38,490 bases of DNA, taken from Actinomycetota bacterium. Lineage in GTDB: Bacteria > Actinomycetota > Actinomycetes > Propionibacteriales > Propionibacteriaceae. Below the pieces are notes generated by a model. That model did not search any database, was not told where the DNA came from, and saw nothing but the letters and a program-made list of their open reading frames with translations. A program made the translations under genes and the position numbers. The DNA is taken from assembly GCA_020161755.1 (NCBI GenBank), contig JAIUOS010000034.1, positions 1 to 38,490 of the forward strand, in the 5' to 3' direction. Within the stretch, counting starts at the first letter, position 1, and each line of letters begins with the position of its first letter. Below are positions 8,236 to 17,228 of this stretch, piece by piece.

Positions 8236-9990
8236 GTGAGCCATCCGGAATCCGAGCACAGCCAGACCACCTTCGCCGACCTGGGGCTCGACGCCCGCGT
8301 GCTGAAGGCGGTGCGTGAACTCGGGTACGAGACCCCCACCGCGATCCAGTCGGCGACGATCCCGCCGCTGCTGGAGGGCCGCCACGTCGTCGGCCGGGCC
8401 CAGACCGGCACCGGCAAGACCGCGGCCTTCGCGCTGCCGATCCTGTCCCGCCTCGACCACTCCCAGAAGTCGCCGGAGGCGCTGGTGCTGTGCCCCACGC
8501 GCGAGCTCGCGCTGCAGGTGTGCGAGGCGTTCGCCCGGTACGGCTCCCACATCCCCGGCCTGCACGTGCTGCCCGTCTACGGCGGCCAGGGCTACGGCAT
8601 CCAGCTGAGCGCGCTGCGCCGCGGCGTCCAGGTCGTCGTGGGCACGCCCGGACGGGTCATGGACCACCTCGAGAAGGGCACCCTCGACCTGACCGAGCTG
8701 CGGTTCCTGGTGCTCGACGAGGCCGACGAGATGCTGAAGATGGGCTTCGCCGAGGACGTAGAGACGATCCTCGCCGACACCCCGGCCGACAAGCAGGTCG
8801 CGCTGTTCTCCGCGACCATGCCGGCGCCGATCCGCAAGATCGCCAAGCGCTACCTCGTCGATCCGGTCGAGGTCGAGATCAAGGGACGCACCACCACCGT
8901 CGCCACCACCACCCAGCGCTACCTCCAGGTGTCCTGGTCGCAGAAGCTGGACGCGCTGACGCGCATCCTCGAGGTGGAGAACTTCGAGGCGATGATCATC
9001 TTCGCCCGCACCAAGCAGGAGACCGAGCAGCTCGCCGAGCGGCTGCGGGCCCGCGGGTTCGCGGCGGTCGCGCTCAACGGCGACATCGCGCAGGCCCAGC
9101 GCGAGCGCATCATCAACCAGCTCAAGGACGGCAAGCTCGACATCCTGGTGGCCACCGACGTCGCCGCCCGCGGCCTGGACGTCGACCGGATCACCCACGT
9201 GGTGAACTACGACATCCCCACCGACACCGAGTCCTACGTCCACCGCATCGGACGCACCGGCCGCGCGGGACGCACCGGCGACGCCATCTCGTTCATCACC
9301 CCGAAGGAGTACCGCCTGCTGCGCGCCATCGAGAAGGCCACGCGGCAGGAGGTCACCCCGATGTCGCTGCCCACGGTCGACGACGTGAACAGCACCCGGC
9401 TCAGCAAGTTCGACGACGCCATCACCGCGGCGCTGGAGTCGGACGCCCTGCACACCTTCCGCGACATCGTCTCCCACTACGTGCGCGAGCACGACGTGCC
9501 CGAGGTCGACGTCGCGGCCGCGCTCGCGATCGTGATGCAGGGCGACGTGCCGCTGCTGCTGGAGGAGCAGGCCGCGCCCGAGCGGCTGCCGCGCGCCGAG
9601 CGTGCCGAGCGGGGCGAACGGGGCGAGCGCGGGGAGCGTCCCGGACGCGGGGAGGGCCGGCCCCAACGCTCGCGCGGACAGGTCGAGCTCGCCACCTACC
9701 GGATCGCCGTCGGACGCCGCCACCACATCCAGCCGCGGCAGATCGTCGGCGCGCTCGCCAACGAGGGCGGGCTGGGCCGTGACGACTTCGGCCACATCGA
9801 CATCCGCGTGGACCACTCGCTGGTCGAGCTGCCGGCCCGGCTGCCGGCGGAGGTGTGGTCGGCGCTGGCCGACACCCGCATCTCCGGCAAGCTGATCGAA
9901 CTCCGCCGCGCCGACGAGCGCGGCCAGGGTCGCGAGAAGCGCTGGGACAAGCCGAAGAAGCCGCGCGGGCCGCGTCCCGACCGTTCCTGA
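8236..9990 (+). CDS. DEAD-box ATP-dependent RNA helicase (DeaD/CsdA type)
   Basis: This 584-aa helicase unwinds RNA duplexes in ribosome assembly or mRNA decay. All core motifs are present: Q-motif region (FADLGLDARVL), Walker A AQTGTGKT 55-62, PTREL 87-91, TPGR 137-140, DEAD 161-164, SAT 192-194, ATDVAARGLD 306-315 and HRIGRTGR 336-343. After a linker (about 448-480) rich in GER repeats, the C-terminal domain (about 481-560; ATYRIAVGRRHHIQPRQIVG) matches the DbpA-type RNA-binding domain, and a basic tail follows. This layout fits DeaD/CsdA better than RhlE. The gene has its own leaderless-type promoter. Confidence 0.93.
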   Translation: MSHPESEHSQTTFADLGLDARVLKAVRELGYETPTAIQSATIPPLLEGRHVVGRAQTGTGKTAAFALPILSRLDHSQKSPEALVLCPTRELALQVCEAFARYGSHIPGLHVLPVYGGQGYGIQLSALRRGVQVVVGTPGRVMDHLEKGTLDLTELRFLVLDEADEMLKMGFAEDVETILADTPADKQVALFSATMPAPIRKIAKRYLVDPVEVEIKGRTTTVATTTQRYLQVSWSQKLDALTRILEVENFEAMIIFARTKQETEQLAERLRARGFAAVALNGDIAQAQRERIINQLKDGKLDILVATDVAARGLDVDRITHVVNYDIPTDTESYVHRIGRTGRAGRTGDAISFITPKEYRLLRAIEKATRQEVTPMSLPTVDDVNSTRLSKFDDAITAALESDALHTFRDIVSHYVREHDVPEVDVAAALAIVMQGDVPLLLEEQAAPERLPRAERAERGERGERGERPGRGEGRPQRSRGQVELATYRIAVGRRHHIQPRQIVGALANEGGLGRDDFGHIDIRVDHSLVELPARLPAEVWSALADTRISGKLIELRRADERGQGREKRWDKPKKPRGPRPDRS

Positions 9991-10038
9991 CCGGCGCCGT
10001 CCGCGCCCCGGGTGACGAAGGGGTTTCGACACCGCGTC

Positions 10039-10067
10039 GTTACACGGGGCTACTCACCTGTTACACG
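10039..10067 (+). promoter_or_regulatory. Direct repeat GTTACACG x2, 21 bp apart, upstream of the ATP-grasp gene
   Basis: GTTACACG occurs at 10039-10046 and 10060-10067, two helical turns apart, just upstream of the TACCCT box. The spacing suits a dimeric regulator binding one face of DNA. I cannot name the factor: the sites only loosely resemble half of a GlnR box (GTnAC) and the GaAAC partners are missing. Confidence 0.35.
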
Positions 10068-10074
10068 CCCGCCC

Positions 10075-10080
10075 TACCCT
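10075..10080 (+). promoter_or_regulatory. -10 box of a leaderless ATP-grasp gene promoter
   Basis: TACCCT ends 7 nt before the GTG at 10088, with no Shine-Dalgarno between. This fits a leaderless transcript for the three-gene operon that follows. Confidence 0.5.
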
Positions 10081-10087
10081 GACCGGT

Positions 10088-11658
10088 GTGAGCACGCTGT
10101 TCCATGACTATTCCGGCACCCCCCGGGCCTTCGACGAAGTGGTGGGGGCCGAGGGCGTCCGGGTGGCCTACGGATCGGTCCTGCGGCAGCTGGCCAAGCT
10201 GGACGTCGAGGAGGTCCGCGCCCGCGCCGAGTACCTGAAGTCGACCTACCTCGACCAGGGCGTCACCTTCGACATCGGCGGCGAGGAGCGGCCGTTCCCG
10301 CTCGACATCGTGCCCCGGGTGCTGCTCGCGGCCGAATGGGCCGAGGTGGAGGCCGGCGTCGCGCAACACGTCCGCGCGCTCGAGGCGTTCCTCGCCGACG
10401 TGTACGGCGAGGGCCGCGCGTTCCGTGACCGGGTGATCCCGCGCAAGGTCGTGGTCACGTCCCCGCACTACCACCGGGTGATGTCCGGCGTCCGGATGCC
10501 CAACGGGGTGCGCTGCCACGTCGCCGGCATCGACCTGGTGCGGGACGAGGTCGGCCGCTTCCGGGTGCTGGAGGACAACGTGCGGGTGCCCTCGGGGGTG
10601 TCGTACGTGATGACGAACCGGCGCGCGATGTTCTCGGCGCTGCCGGAGGTGACCAGCCGGCACCGGATCCGTCCGGTCGAGGGCTACCCGCTGCAACTGC
10701 TCGCCGCACTGCGCGCCGCCGCCCCGAGCGGCGTCGCCGACCCGACCGTGGTGGTGCTCACCCCCGGCGTCTACAACTCGGCCTACTTCGAGCACGCGCT
10801 GCTGGCCCGGATGATGGGCGTCGAACTGGTGGAGGGCCGCGACCTGGTCAGCCACAACGGACGGGTCTCGATCCGCACCACGCAGGGGCTGCGGCCCGTC
10901 CACGTGATCTACCGACGGGTGGACGACGAGTTCCTCGACCCCGCCCAGTTCCGCTCCGACTCGATGCTCGGCTGCGCGGGCCTGGTCACCGCGATCCGCG
11001 CGGGCAACGTCACCGTCGCGAACGCGCTCGGCAACGGGGTCGCCGACGACAAGCTGGTCTACACCTACATCCCCGACCTGATCCGCTGCACGAGGAACCC
11101 GCCCTGGCCAGCGTCGACACGTGGCGCCTGGAGGATCCCGACCATCGCGAGGAGGTGCTGGACCGGCTCGCCGAGCTCGTGCTCAAACCGGTGGACGGCT
11201 CCGGCGGCAAGGGCATCGTGATCGGCCCGCGGGCCAGTGCCAAACAGCTGGACGCCCTCCGCGCCCGCATCCAGAAGGACCCGCGCGGCTGGATCGCACA
11301 GCCGGTCGTGCAGTTGTCCACGGTGCCCACGATGATCGACGGCCGGATGGCCCCGCGCCACGTCGACCTGCGCCCGTTCGCGGTGAACTCCGGTGACAAC
11401 GGCGTGTACGTGCTGCCCGGCGGTCTCACCCGGGTGGCGCTCCCGGAGGGTGAGCTGATCGTGAACTCCAGCCAGGGCGGCGGCTCCAAGGACACCTGGG
11501 TGCTGGCCACCGACGGCGTCCGCGGGAAGCGTCGCCGGCGCCGGGTGCGCGAGACGATCAGCGGCGTCCCGATGGGCGACCTCGGCGAGGAGAAGATGCA
11601 GCAGCAACAGGCGCAGCAGCAACAGGGCCGCCCCGACGCGGGAGGTGTGCCGTGCTGA
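10088..11658 (+). pseudogene. Circularly permuted ATP-grasp protein, frameshifted
   Basis: The gene should encode a ~520-aa circularly permuted ATP-grasp protein (DUF404/DUF407 type), thought to form peptide-like bonds. The first part (10088 to about 11086) reads cleanly to YTYIPDLIR, then goes out of frame and stops at 11219-11221. The rest resumes in another frame from about 11086 (CTG CAC GAG GAA) with HEEPALASVDTWRLED, the ATP-binding LVLKPVDGSGGKGIVIGP and HVDLRPFAV, ending at 11658 after a Gln-rich tail. Family members read RYYL where this has R directly joined to the L codon, so 7 bases (a TACTACC-like stretch) appear lost. It may be a true mutation or a sequence error. The downstream alpha-E gene overlaps its end, and both neighbours are intact. 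Confidence 0.8.
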
Positions 11659-12578
11659 GCAGGATCGCCGAGTCACTGTTCTGGATCGGGCGCTACCTGG
11701 AGCGGGCCGAGGACACCACGCGCATCGTCGAGGTGCACCTGCAGTTGCTGCTGGACGACCCGTCGGTCGACCAGGACGACGCCGCGGTGAGCCTGATGGC
11801 GGTGATGGGCGCGCCGGTGACGGCGGCCGCCGACACCAACGAGGTGCTCCGCGCCCTGTGCTACGACCCGCTGTCGGCCTGCTCGGTCGCGGCGGCGCTC
11901 GGCGGGGCCAGGGAGGCGGCCCGACGGGCCCGCGAGACCGTCTCGACCGAGATGTGGGAGGCGATCAACACCACCTGGAACTCGGTGAAGGGCGGACGCC
12001 TCCAGCGGATGCGCCCGGCGTCGGCCTTCCGCCACGTCCGGGAACGGTGCGCAGTCATCAGCGGCACCGCCGACCAGACCATGAGCCACGACGAGGGCTG
12101 GCACTTCCTGACCCTGGGCCGCAGCCTGGAACGGGTCGACATGACCGCCCGGCTGATCTCGACCGCGCACCTCACCTCCGGCAGCCAGAGCGCCTGGAGC
12201 AACGTGCTGCGGGGGTGCGGCGCGCACCACGCGTTCGTCCGCACCTACGGCGGCGTGACCACCGACAAGGACGCCGCCGAGTTCCTGCTGCTCGACCGGC
12301 TGTTCCCGCGCTCGGTGGTGCACAACCTCGGCGCGGCCGAGGCGGCGCTGGCCGAGCTCGACGTCGCCGGCGGCCGGCGGGTCGGGTTCAACGACGAGGC
12401 GCGACGGCTGATCGGCACCGCCCGCGCGGCGCTGGAGTACCGTCCGCCGGGCCGGATGCTGGAGGACCTGCCGGCGCGCATGACCGACCTGCAGCGCACC
12501 TGCAACCAGGTGAGCCTGACGGTGTCCACGCGGTACTTCAGCGGCGCGACCGCCGCGACCTGGAGCGGAGGCAACTGA
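11652..12578 (+). CDS. Alpha-E domain-containing protein (DUF403)
   Basis: At 308 aa this is a mostly helical protein with the family N-terminus LSRIAESLFWIGRYLERAED and the conserved SHDEGWHFLTLGRSLERVDMTARL near 156-179. Alpha-E proteins nearly always sit between a circularly permuted ATP-grasp and a transglutaminase-like gene, as here, and the set is inferred to be a peptide-modification system; no reaction is proven for this one. The start is GTG 11652, preceded by GGAGGT (11641-11646) and overlapping the upstream gene by 7 bp. Confidence 0.9.
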   Translation: MLSRIAESLFWIGRYLERAEDTTRIVEVHLQLLLDDPSVDQDDAAVSLMAVMGAPVTAAADTNEVLRALCYDPLSACSVAAALGGAREAARRARETVSTEMWEAINTTWNSVKGGRLQRMRPASAFRHVRERCAVISGTADQTMSHDEGWHFLTLGRSLERVDMTARLISTAHLTSGSQSAWSNVLRGCGAHHAFVRTYGGVTTDKDAAEFLLLDRLFPRSVVHNLGAAEAALAELDVAGGRRVGFNDEARRLIGTARAALEYRPPGRMLEDLPARMTDLQRTCNQVSLTVSTRYFSGATAATWSGGN

Positions 12579-12579
12579 C

Positions 12580-13425
12580 ATGGGACGCCAGCTACGCGTC
12601 GTGCACCACACCGGCTACTCCTATGCCGGGCAGGTCAGCGCCTCCCACAACGAGGCCAGGATGACACCGCGGGCCACCCGCGAGCAGTACGTGCTGGCCA
12701 CCCGGCTGGACTTCTCGCCGGTCGCCTGGTCGCACTCGTTCGTCGACTACTGGGGCACCCCGGTGACCGCGTTCGAGGTCGCCGAACCCCACAGCCGGCT
12801 CGACGTGACCGCCACCAGCACCGTCGACGTCGGCGACCGGCTGGCCGTCGGGCCGGGCGCGAGCTGGGCCGACCTCGCCGACCCGCTGCTGTGCGACCAG
12901 CAGGTGGAGTTCCTCGGCCTCAACGGGCACATCGAGCCGCCGACCGAGCTGCGCCGGTTCGCCGCCGACGTCGCCCGCAAGGCCGCGCGTCCGGTGGACG
13001 CCGTCCACGCGGTCGTCGAACGGATCCGCGACCGGGTGGCCTACGTGCCCGGCTCCACCGAGGTCAACACCAGCGCCGCCACCGCGTGGGAGGCGCGCGC
13101 CGGGGTCTGCCAGGACCTGGTGCACCTCGGTCTCGGCGCCCTGCGCGGCATCGGCATCCCCACCCGGTACGTGTCCGGTTACGTGATGCCGAGCGCGTCC
13201 GCGGTGGTGGGGGAGGCGCGGACGGGGGAGTCGCACGCCTGGTTCCAGTACTGGGACGGGGCCTGGGTGGGCCTCGACCCGACCAACGACTCCGCGCCGG
13301 GCGACTTCCACATCGAGGTCGGGGTGGGCCGGGACTACTTCGACGTCACCCCGCTCAAGGGCGTGTACTCGGGCTCGGTGTCCTCCGACCTGTTCGTCGA
13401 GGTCGAGATCACCGTCCTGGCCTGA
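12580..13425 (+). CDS. Transglutaminase-like cysteine peptidase family protein
   Basis: At 281 aa it has the bacterial transglutaminase-like N-terminal domain (about 4-85) followed by the papain-like transglutaminase core. The catalytic triad is intact: C177 (AGVCQDL), H219 (GESHAWF) and D233 (GLDPTND). No signal peptide or membrane helix is seen, so it is cytoplasmic. It begins one base after the alpha-E stop and completes the ATP-grasp/alpha-E/transglutaminase triple. Related proteins are inferred to cleave or rearrange amide bonds; the substrate is unknown. Its 3' end overlaps the convergent oxidoreductase gene by 17 bp. Confidence 0.9.
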   Translation: MGRQLRVVHHTGYSYAGQVSASHNEARMTPRATREQYVLATRLDFSPVAWSHSFVDYWGTPVTAFEVAEPHSRLDVTATSTVDVGDRLAVGPGASWADLADPLLCDQQVEFLGLNGHIEPPTELRRFAADVARKAARPVDAVHAVVERIRDRVAYVPGSTEVNTSAATAWEARAGVCQDLVHLGLGALRGIGIPTRYVSGYVMPSASAVVGEARTGESHAWFQYWDGAWVGLDPTNDSAPGDFHIEVGVGRDYFDVTPLKGVYSGSVSSDLFVEVEITVLA

Positions 13426-14512
13426 ACCGGTACTCCTTGTTGGTCGGACGCATGTCCTCCCCGGTCAGCAGTTCGTGCGCGCGGTAGGCGGCCAGGGCTC
13501 CGGTGAGCAGCTGGGCCCACGCGTCCGGCCCCCCCGGCGACCAGGCCGAGGCCACCAGCACGCCGGGGCGTGACGGCTGGAGCCGCGGCAGGTCCAGCAG
13601 CGTGCCCCACGACTCCCAGCGCGGGCCGCCGCCCGGCGCGGGACGCAGCCGGCGGGCAGTGCGCAGGTCGTTGCGGTCCCGGGTCAGGTCGGCGTGCTCG
13701 AAGGGGTCGACGGTGCTGATCACGAGCTCCGCGGCGAGCGGCCCGGCGTCGGTCTCCAGCCGGAACGCCCCGCGATCGGGGCGGATCGACAGCACCTGGG
13801 TGCCGGTGCGCAGCTCGACCCCCCGCGCGGCCAGCCGGTCACCCAGCAGCCGCACCAGGGTGTCGGCGGGCCGGGTGGCGCCGGTGGCGTCGACCAGCTG
13901 CCAGCGGCCGAACGTCCGCTCCAGGCCCAGGCGGAACGCGTGCCAGCCGGGCAGCCGTTGCGGGTCCTGCCCGAGCCGCGCGGCCACGTCCAGCACCACC
14001 TCCTCGACCGGAGGCACCCGCCCCGCCAGCGCGAACAGGCTCTGCCGCGGACGCAGCACCCGCCGGTCCGACGGGGTGAGCCGGCCGGTGAACTCCGCCT
14101 CCAGGCCGAGGCGTCGCAGCGCCAGCCAGGTGTCGTCCAGCTCGTCGAGCAGGTCGCGCCAGGCCGCCGCGGTGGGCTCGCCGAACGCCTCGGACAGGGC
14201 CGACCACTGGGCGCCGCGATCACTGGGCAGGTCGAGGACGGAGCCGTCGGCCAGCCGGTGGGAGCGTGGCGGCGCGGGCACCAGTTCCAGCCCGGCGGCA
14301 TTGAGCTCGGCGACCAGTGCCCGACCCGACTTGCGGAACAGGTCGCGCCAGGCGGCCGGCAGGGTGAACACCGTGCCGCCGGGTTCGGTGGCCACCTCGA
14401 TGGAGCCGCCCGGCTCGGGGAGGCGTTCCAGGACGACGACGTGGTGGCCCACCCGGGCGAGCCGGGCCGCGGCAGCCAGCCCGGGCAGGCCGCCGCCGAC
14501 GACGGCGATCAA
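13409..14512 (-). CDS. FAD-dependent oxidoreductase (amine oxidase/phytoene desaturase-like)
   Basis: At 367 aa it opens with the FAD-binding motif GGGLPGLAAAARLARVGHHV at 6-25, then VVLERLPEPGGSI, as in the NAD(P)/FAD amine-oxidase and CrtI-like superfamily. A second dinucleotide-fold signature, AELVISTVDPF, lies near 263-273. It is shorter than true phytoene desaturases (about 500 aa), and no carotenoid genes lie nearby, so the substrate is unknown. It overlaps the upstream DUF4126 gene by 4 bp, implying co-expression. Confidence 0.75.
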   Translation of the reverse strand: MIAVVGGGLPGLAAAARLARVGHHVVVLERLPEPGGSIEVATEPGGTVFTLPAAWRDLFRKSGRALVAELNAAGLELVPAPPRSHRLADGSVLDLPSDRGAQWSALSEAFGEPTAAAWRDLLDELDDTWLALRRLGLEAEFTGRLTPSDRRVLRPRQSLFALAGRVPPVEEVVLDVAARLGQDPQRLPGWHAFRLGLERTFGRWQLVDATGATRPADTLVRLLGDRLAARGVELRTGTQVLSIRPDRGAFRLETDAGPLAAELVISTVDPFEHADLTRDRNDLRTARRLRPAPGGGPRWESWGTLLDLPRLQPSRPGVLVASAWSPGGPDAWAQLLTGALAAYRAHELLTGEDMRPTNKEYRFRPGR

Positions 14513-15090
14513 CGCCGGGCCAGCCAGGCGCGGAAGGCGATGAACCCCCGCCGGATCTGGGCGAGCAGCAGCACCGCGAGCGTGAGGGTGCCGATCAGCA
14601 GCACGGCGGCCAGGATCGCCGCCTGCACCGGGTAGGCGATCGCCAGCGAGACCACGGTGATCAAGGCGGCGTCCCCGGCGAGGGAGGCGCCGATGTTGGA
14701 CAACGGTTCGGGCGAGGTGTTGACGGCCAGCCGGACGCCCGACTTCGCCACGTGGCTGACCAGCGCGGTGACACCGCCGAGGGCGCCCATCGTCATCGGC
14801 AGCAGGTCACCGCTGGCGCCGGCCAGGAGCGCGCCGATCAGTGCTCCGGCGACCGGGCGGATGAACGTGGAGATCCCGTCCCACGCGGAGTCGAGGTAGG
14901 GGATCTTGTCGGCGAAGAACTCGATCACGGCGAGGACGCCCATGATCACCAGCACGTCCGTGCGCTGGAAGCCCTCCGGGATGCCGGCGACACCGCCGAG
15001 GCGGCCGATCAGGCCGAGCAGGAACACGGTGGCATAGGCGTTGATCCCGCTCGCCCAGCCGCTGGCGAAGGTCAGTGCCACCACGTCCAT
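14509..15090 (-). CDS. DUF4126 family membrane protein
   Basis: At 193 aa this is a membrane protein with the DUF4126 signature: GWASGINAYATVFLLGL near 11-27, the acidic FFADKIPYLDSAWD near 58-71, and the Gly/Ala-rich helix VAGALIGALLAGAS near 80-93. Five or six hydrophobic helices are seen. Function is not known. It starts at ATG 15090 with a TACGAT box 6 nt upstream, so it may have its own leaderless promoter in addition to read-through from the inhibitor gene 24 bp upstream. Confidence 0.85.
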   Translation of the reverse strand: MDVVALTFASGWASGINAYATVFLLGLIGRLGGVAGIPEGFQRTDVLVIMGVLAVIEFFADKIPYLDSAWDGISTFIRPVAGALIGALLAGASGDLLPMTMGALGGVTALVSHVAKSGVRLAVNTSPEPLSNIGASLAGDAALITVVSLAIAYPVQAAILAAVLLIGTLTLAVLLLAQIRRGFIAFRAWLARR

Positions 15091-15096
15091 GCCGGA

Positions 15097-15102
15097 ATCG
15101 TA
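15097..15102 (-). promoter_or_regulatory. -10 box of a leaderless DUF4126 promoter
   Basis: TACGAT on the minus strand ends 6 nt before the ATG at 15090, inside the 24-bp gap behind the inhibitor gene. There is no Shine-Dalgarno in that gap. Confidence 0.5.
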
Positions 15103-15114
15103 GCCGGGGGGTGT

Positions 15115-15441
15115 TCAGGGAGCCCGGACGTCGACCTCCACGACGTGCCCCGCGCGCGGCGCCACCGTCTCCCACGGCCGGCGCTGGGCCAGCGTGACGG
15201 TGGCGTGGCCGGGGGCCACCGCGGTGAACGCCACGGTTTCCGGCGCGCTCGCCCCGATCGGTCCGGCCGGGACGCCGGCGTCGGCGACGCCGTGCCGCCA
15301 CCGCACCGAGACCGCGCCGGTGTCACCGCTGAGCGCCGACTCCCAGCGGTAGCCGGCGGTGCCCAGGCCGGGCAGCGTGAACTCCCGGCTCTCGCCGACG
15401 ACCAGCGAGAGCGTGGCGGGCGGCCCGTCGGTGTCGGCCAC
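15115..15441 (-). CDS. Chagasin-like (family I42) cysteine protease inhibitor
   Basis: At 108 aa this small all-beta protein matches the chagasin/ICP family, which inhibits papain-like proteases by three loops. The first loop motif is GLGTAGYRW at 25-33 (family NPTTGY-x-W), the middle Gly-rich loop is near 57-66, and the third is RPWE at 88-91, matching the conserved RPW. There is no signal peptide. The GTG start lies one base after the stop of the C1 protease gene (TGACGTG), so the two are almost certainly translated together. It is inferred to inhibit the neighbouring protease. Confidence 0.85.
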   Translation of the reverse strand: MADTDGPPATLSLVVGESREFTLPGLGTAGYRWESALSGDTGAVSVRWRHGVADAGVPAGPIGASAPETVAFTAVAPGHATVTLAQRRPWETVAPRAGHVVEVDVRAP

Positions 15442-15442
15442 G

Positions 15443-17228
15443 TCAGGCGCCGTCGACGGCGACGAGCGTGGCCGGCTCGCCGGTGAGGCGGCCGCTGAGG
15501 TCGGCGAAGCCGGCCCGCCACGTGCCGTCCGCCCGCGCGGTGTACCACAGCTTCCCGGACGCGAGCCCGAGCACCCGCAGGGCGGTGCCGACGTCCACGC
15601 AGCCGATCGCCTGGAACACCGGCGGGGACGCGTCGGCCGGCACCGGTGTCCACGTCCCCCAGGTGCGCGCCGCCGACCGCTCGAGGTGCCAGGGACGTCC
15701 CGCGCACAGCGCGACCACGTTCACCAGCCCGCCGACGGTGGCGGCGGCGACCGCGGTGAACGCCCCCGGCGCCGGGCCGCCGGCGGTGATCCGGTCGGGG
15801 GCCGTCCAGGTGCCGTCGCCCTTCCGCGAGACCAGCCACAGCTCGCCGCCGGCCACGCCCACGACCGCGGCACGACCGCTGACGGTGAGGCAGGCGAGCG
15901 CGGTGAACGGGCCGGGCGCGCCGGCCGGGGTGGCCCGCTTCCAGGTCTTCTGCCAGGTGCCGGCGGCCGTCCGGCTGGTGTGCCAGATGCTCCCGGCGTC
16001 GCCCAGCGCGACCACGTGCACCGCGTCGCCGACGGCGGTGCAGCCGACCGCGGTGAACGACCCCGCCTGGGACGGACGGGTGGACGTCGGCTGCGCCCAC
16101 TTCGCCCAGCTCGCGCCGGTGCGACGGCGGGTGTACCACGCCGAGCCGCCGGCCAGGCCGACCACGTGCAGCCGGTTGATCGTGGCCACGGAGCTGACCG
16201 CCGTGATCGCTCCCGGGTCGCCGGTGGCGGCCGTGTCGAGTCGCTCGACAGCCTTCTGCCAGCTGCCGGACGCGCTGCGCCGGGTGCGCCAGACATTGCC
16301 CGAGCCCGCCGTGACGACGTCCAGCGTCCGGCGGATCAGGGGCGAGGAGATGGTGCCGTCGATGCCCCACATCTCGGCGTCGAAGCCGGCGGAGCCGTAC
16401 GCGATCCGGAAATAGCCGTCCTCGCCCCAGCCGGCCCCAGCTGTTCTTCGCCAGCCAGCACCCGGCCGCGTCGTCGTAACCGACGACCTGGACGCAGTGC
16501 CCGCCCAGCAGATCGCCGGAGGTGGTGCGGTGGTATCTGTAGATGCCGCCGGTGTAGTAGTTGAAGTCCTCGTACACGCTGAAGCAGGCCGTCATCGGCC
16601 CCACCCCCGCCAGGTACTTCTTCATCCCGGGGATCGACGTCTTGCGGGTCCAGCTGCTGAAGCTGGTCAGCCGGGTCTTCCAGTCCGACCCGCGTCCGCA
16701 GGGCTGGTCGTCCTCGGTGTAGGGGAAGTTCGCCTCGTCGGTCACCCCGTGCTTCATCGCCGTCAGGGCGTCGTCGGGCCACCAGCCGCCGCCGGGGCAC
16801 GGACCGGCCCCGTGGTCGGGACCGAGGCAGAAGAACGCGTACGCCTCGGAGAGGTCGACCGCCAGCGCAGGTTCCGCCGCCCTGATCCGCACCATCGACT
16901 CCAGCACCGCGACCGTGCCGAAGGCCACGCACGAGCCGCAGCCGGCCTGGTTGCGGACCGCCGAGACATAGCTGTGGCCCGCCCGGTCACGCCAGTCGAC
17001 GTGCGACGGGGGAGCGGCGCCGGCGACGCCGGCGACCCTCGCCTCGGCGACGAGTGCGCGGGAGGCCCGCTCGCGCAACGAGAGGGCGGCCGGCCCGCCG
17101 GGCGGCGTGGCCCCCAGCCGGGTCCGGGCGGCGAGCGGGGACAGGTCGCTCGTGGAGGTCTCGCCGGGCCGCCAGCCGAGGCGGGCGTCGTCCACCGCCC
17201 GGCGCAGGGTCGTGAGGTCGATGGCCAT
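15443..17228 (-). pseudogene. C1 (papain-like) cysteine protease with C-terminal repeat domain, frameshifted
   Basis: It should encode a ~594-aa protein. Residues ~75-270 are a papain-type domain with all catalytic residues: Q94 and C100 (NQAGCGSCVAF), H244 (GGHCVQVVGYD) and N262 (KNSWG). Right after NSWG the frame breaks near 16430-16440: the expected GAGWGEDGYFRIAYGS continues in another frame, consistent with two lost bases or one gained. The second part holds five ~50-aa repeats plus a partial sixth (pattern W-H/Y-T-x-R...G-T-W...F-T-A-V...V-V-x-L-A-G), probably a beta-propeller or lectin-like domain. No signal peptide is seen. A GTG at 17234, 6 nt behind GGAGG, may be the better start than ATG 17228. 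The chagasin-like inhibitor follows 1 nt downstream. Confidence 0.8.

Noticed and set aside
9600-9670. Short repeats in the helicase linker considered as a mobile or regulatory repeat
   Set aside because: They encode a GER-rich flexible linker in frame, common in DEAD-box proteins.
7489-10032. Long open frame on the minus strand opposite the RDD and helicase genes
   Set aside because: Composition is typical of antisense frames in GC-rich DNA, no domain is recognisable, and the plus-strand genes in the same place have complete family motifs.
10039-10067. GlnR operator before the ATP-grasp operon
   Set aside because: Only the GTnAC halves match; the GaAAC partners and the exact 22-bp periodicity are missing.
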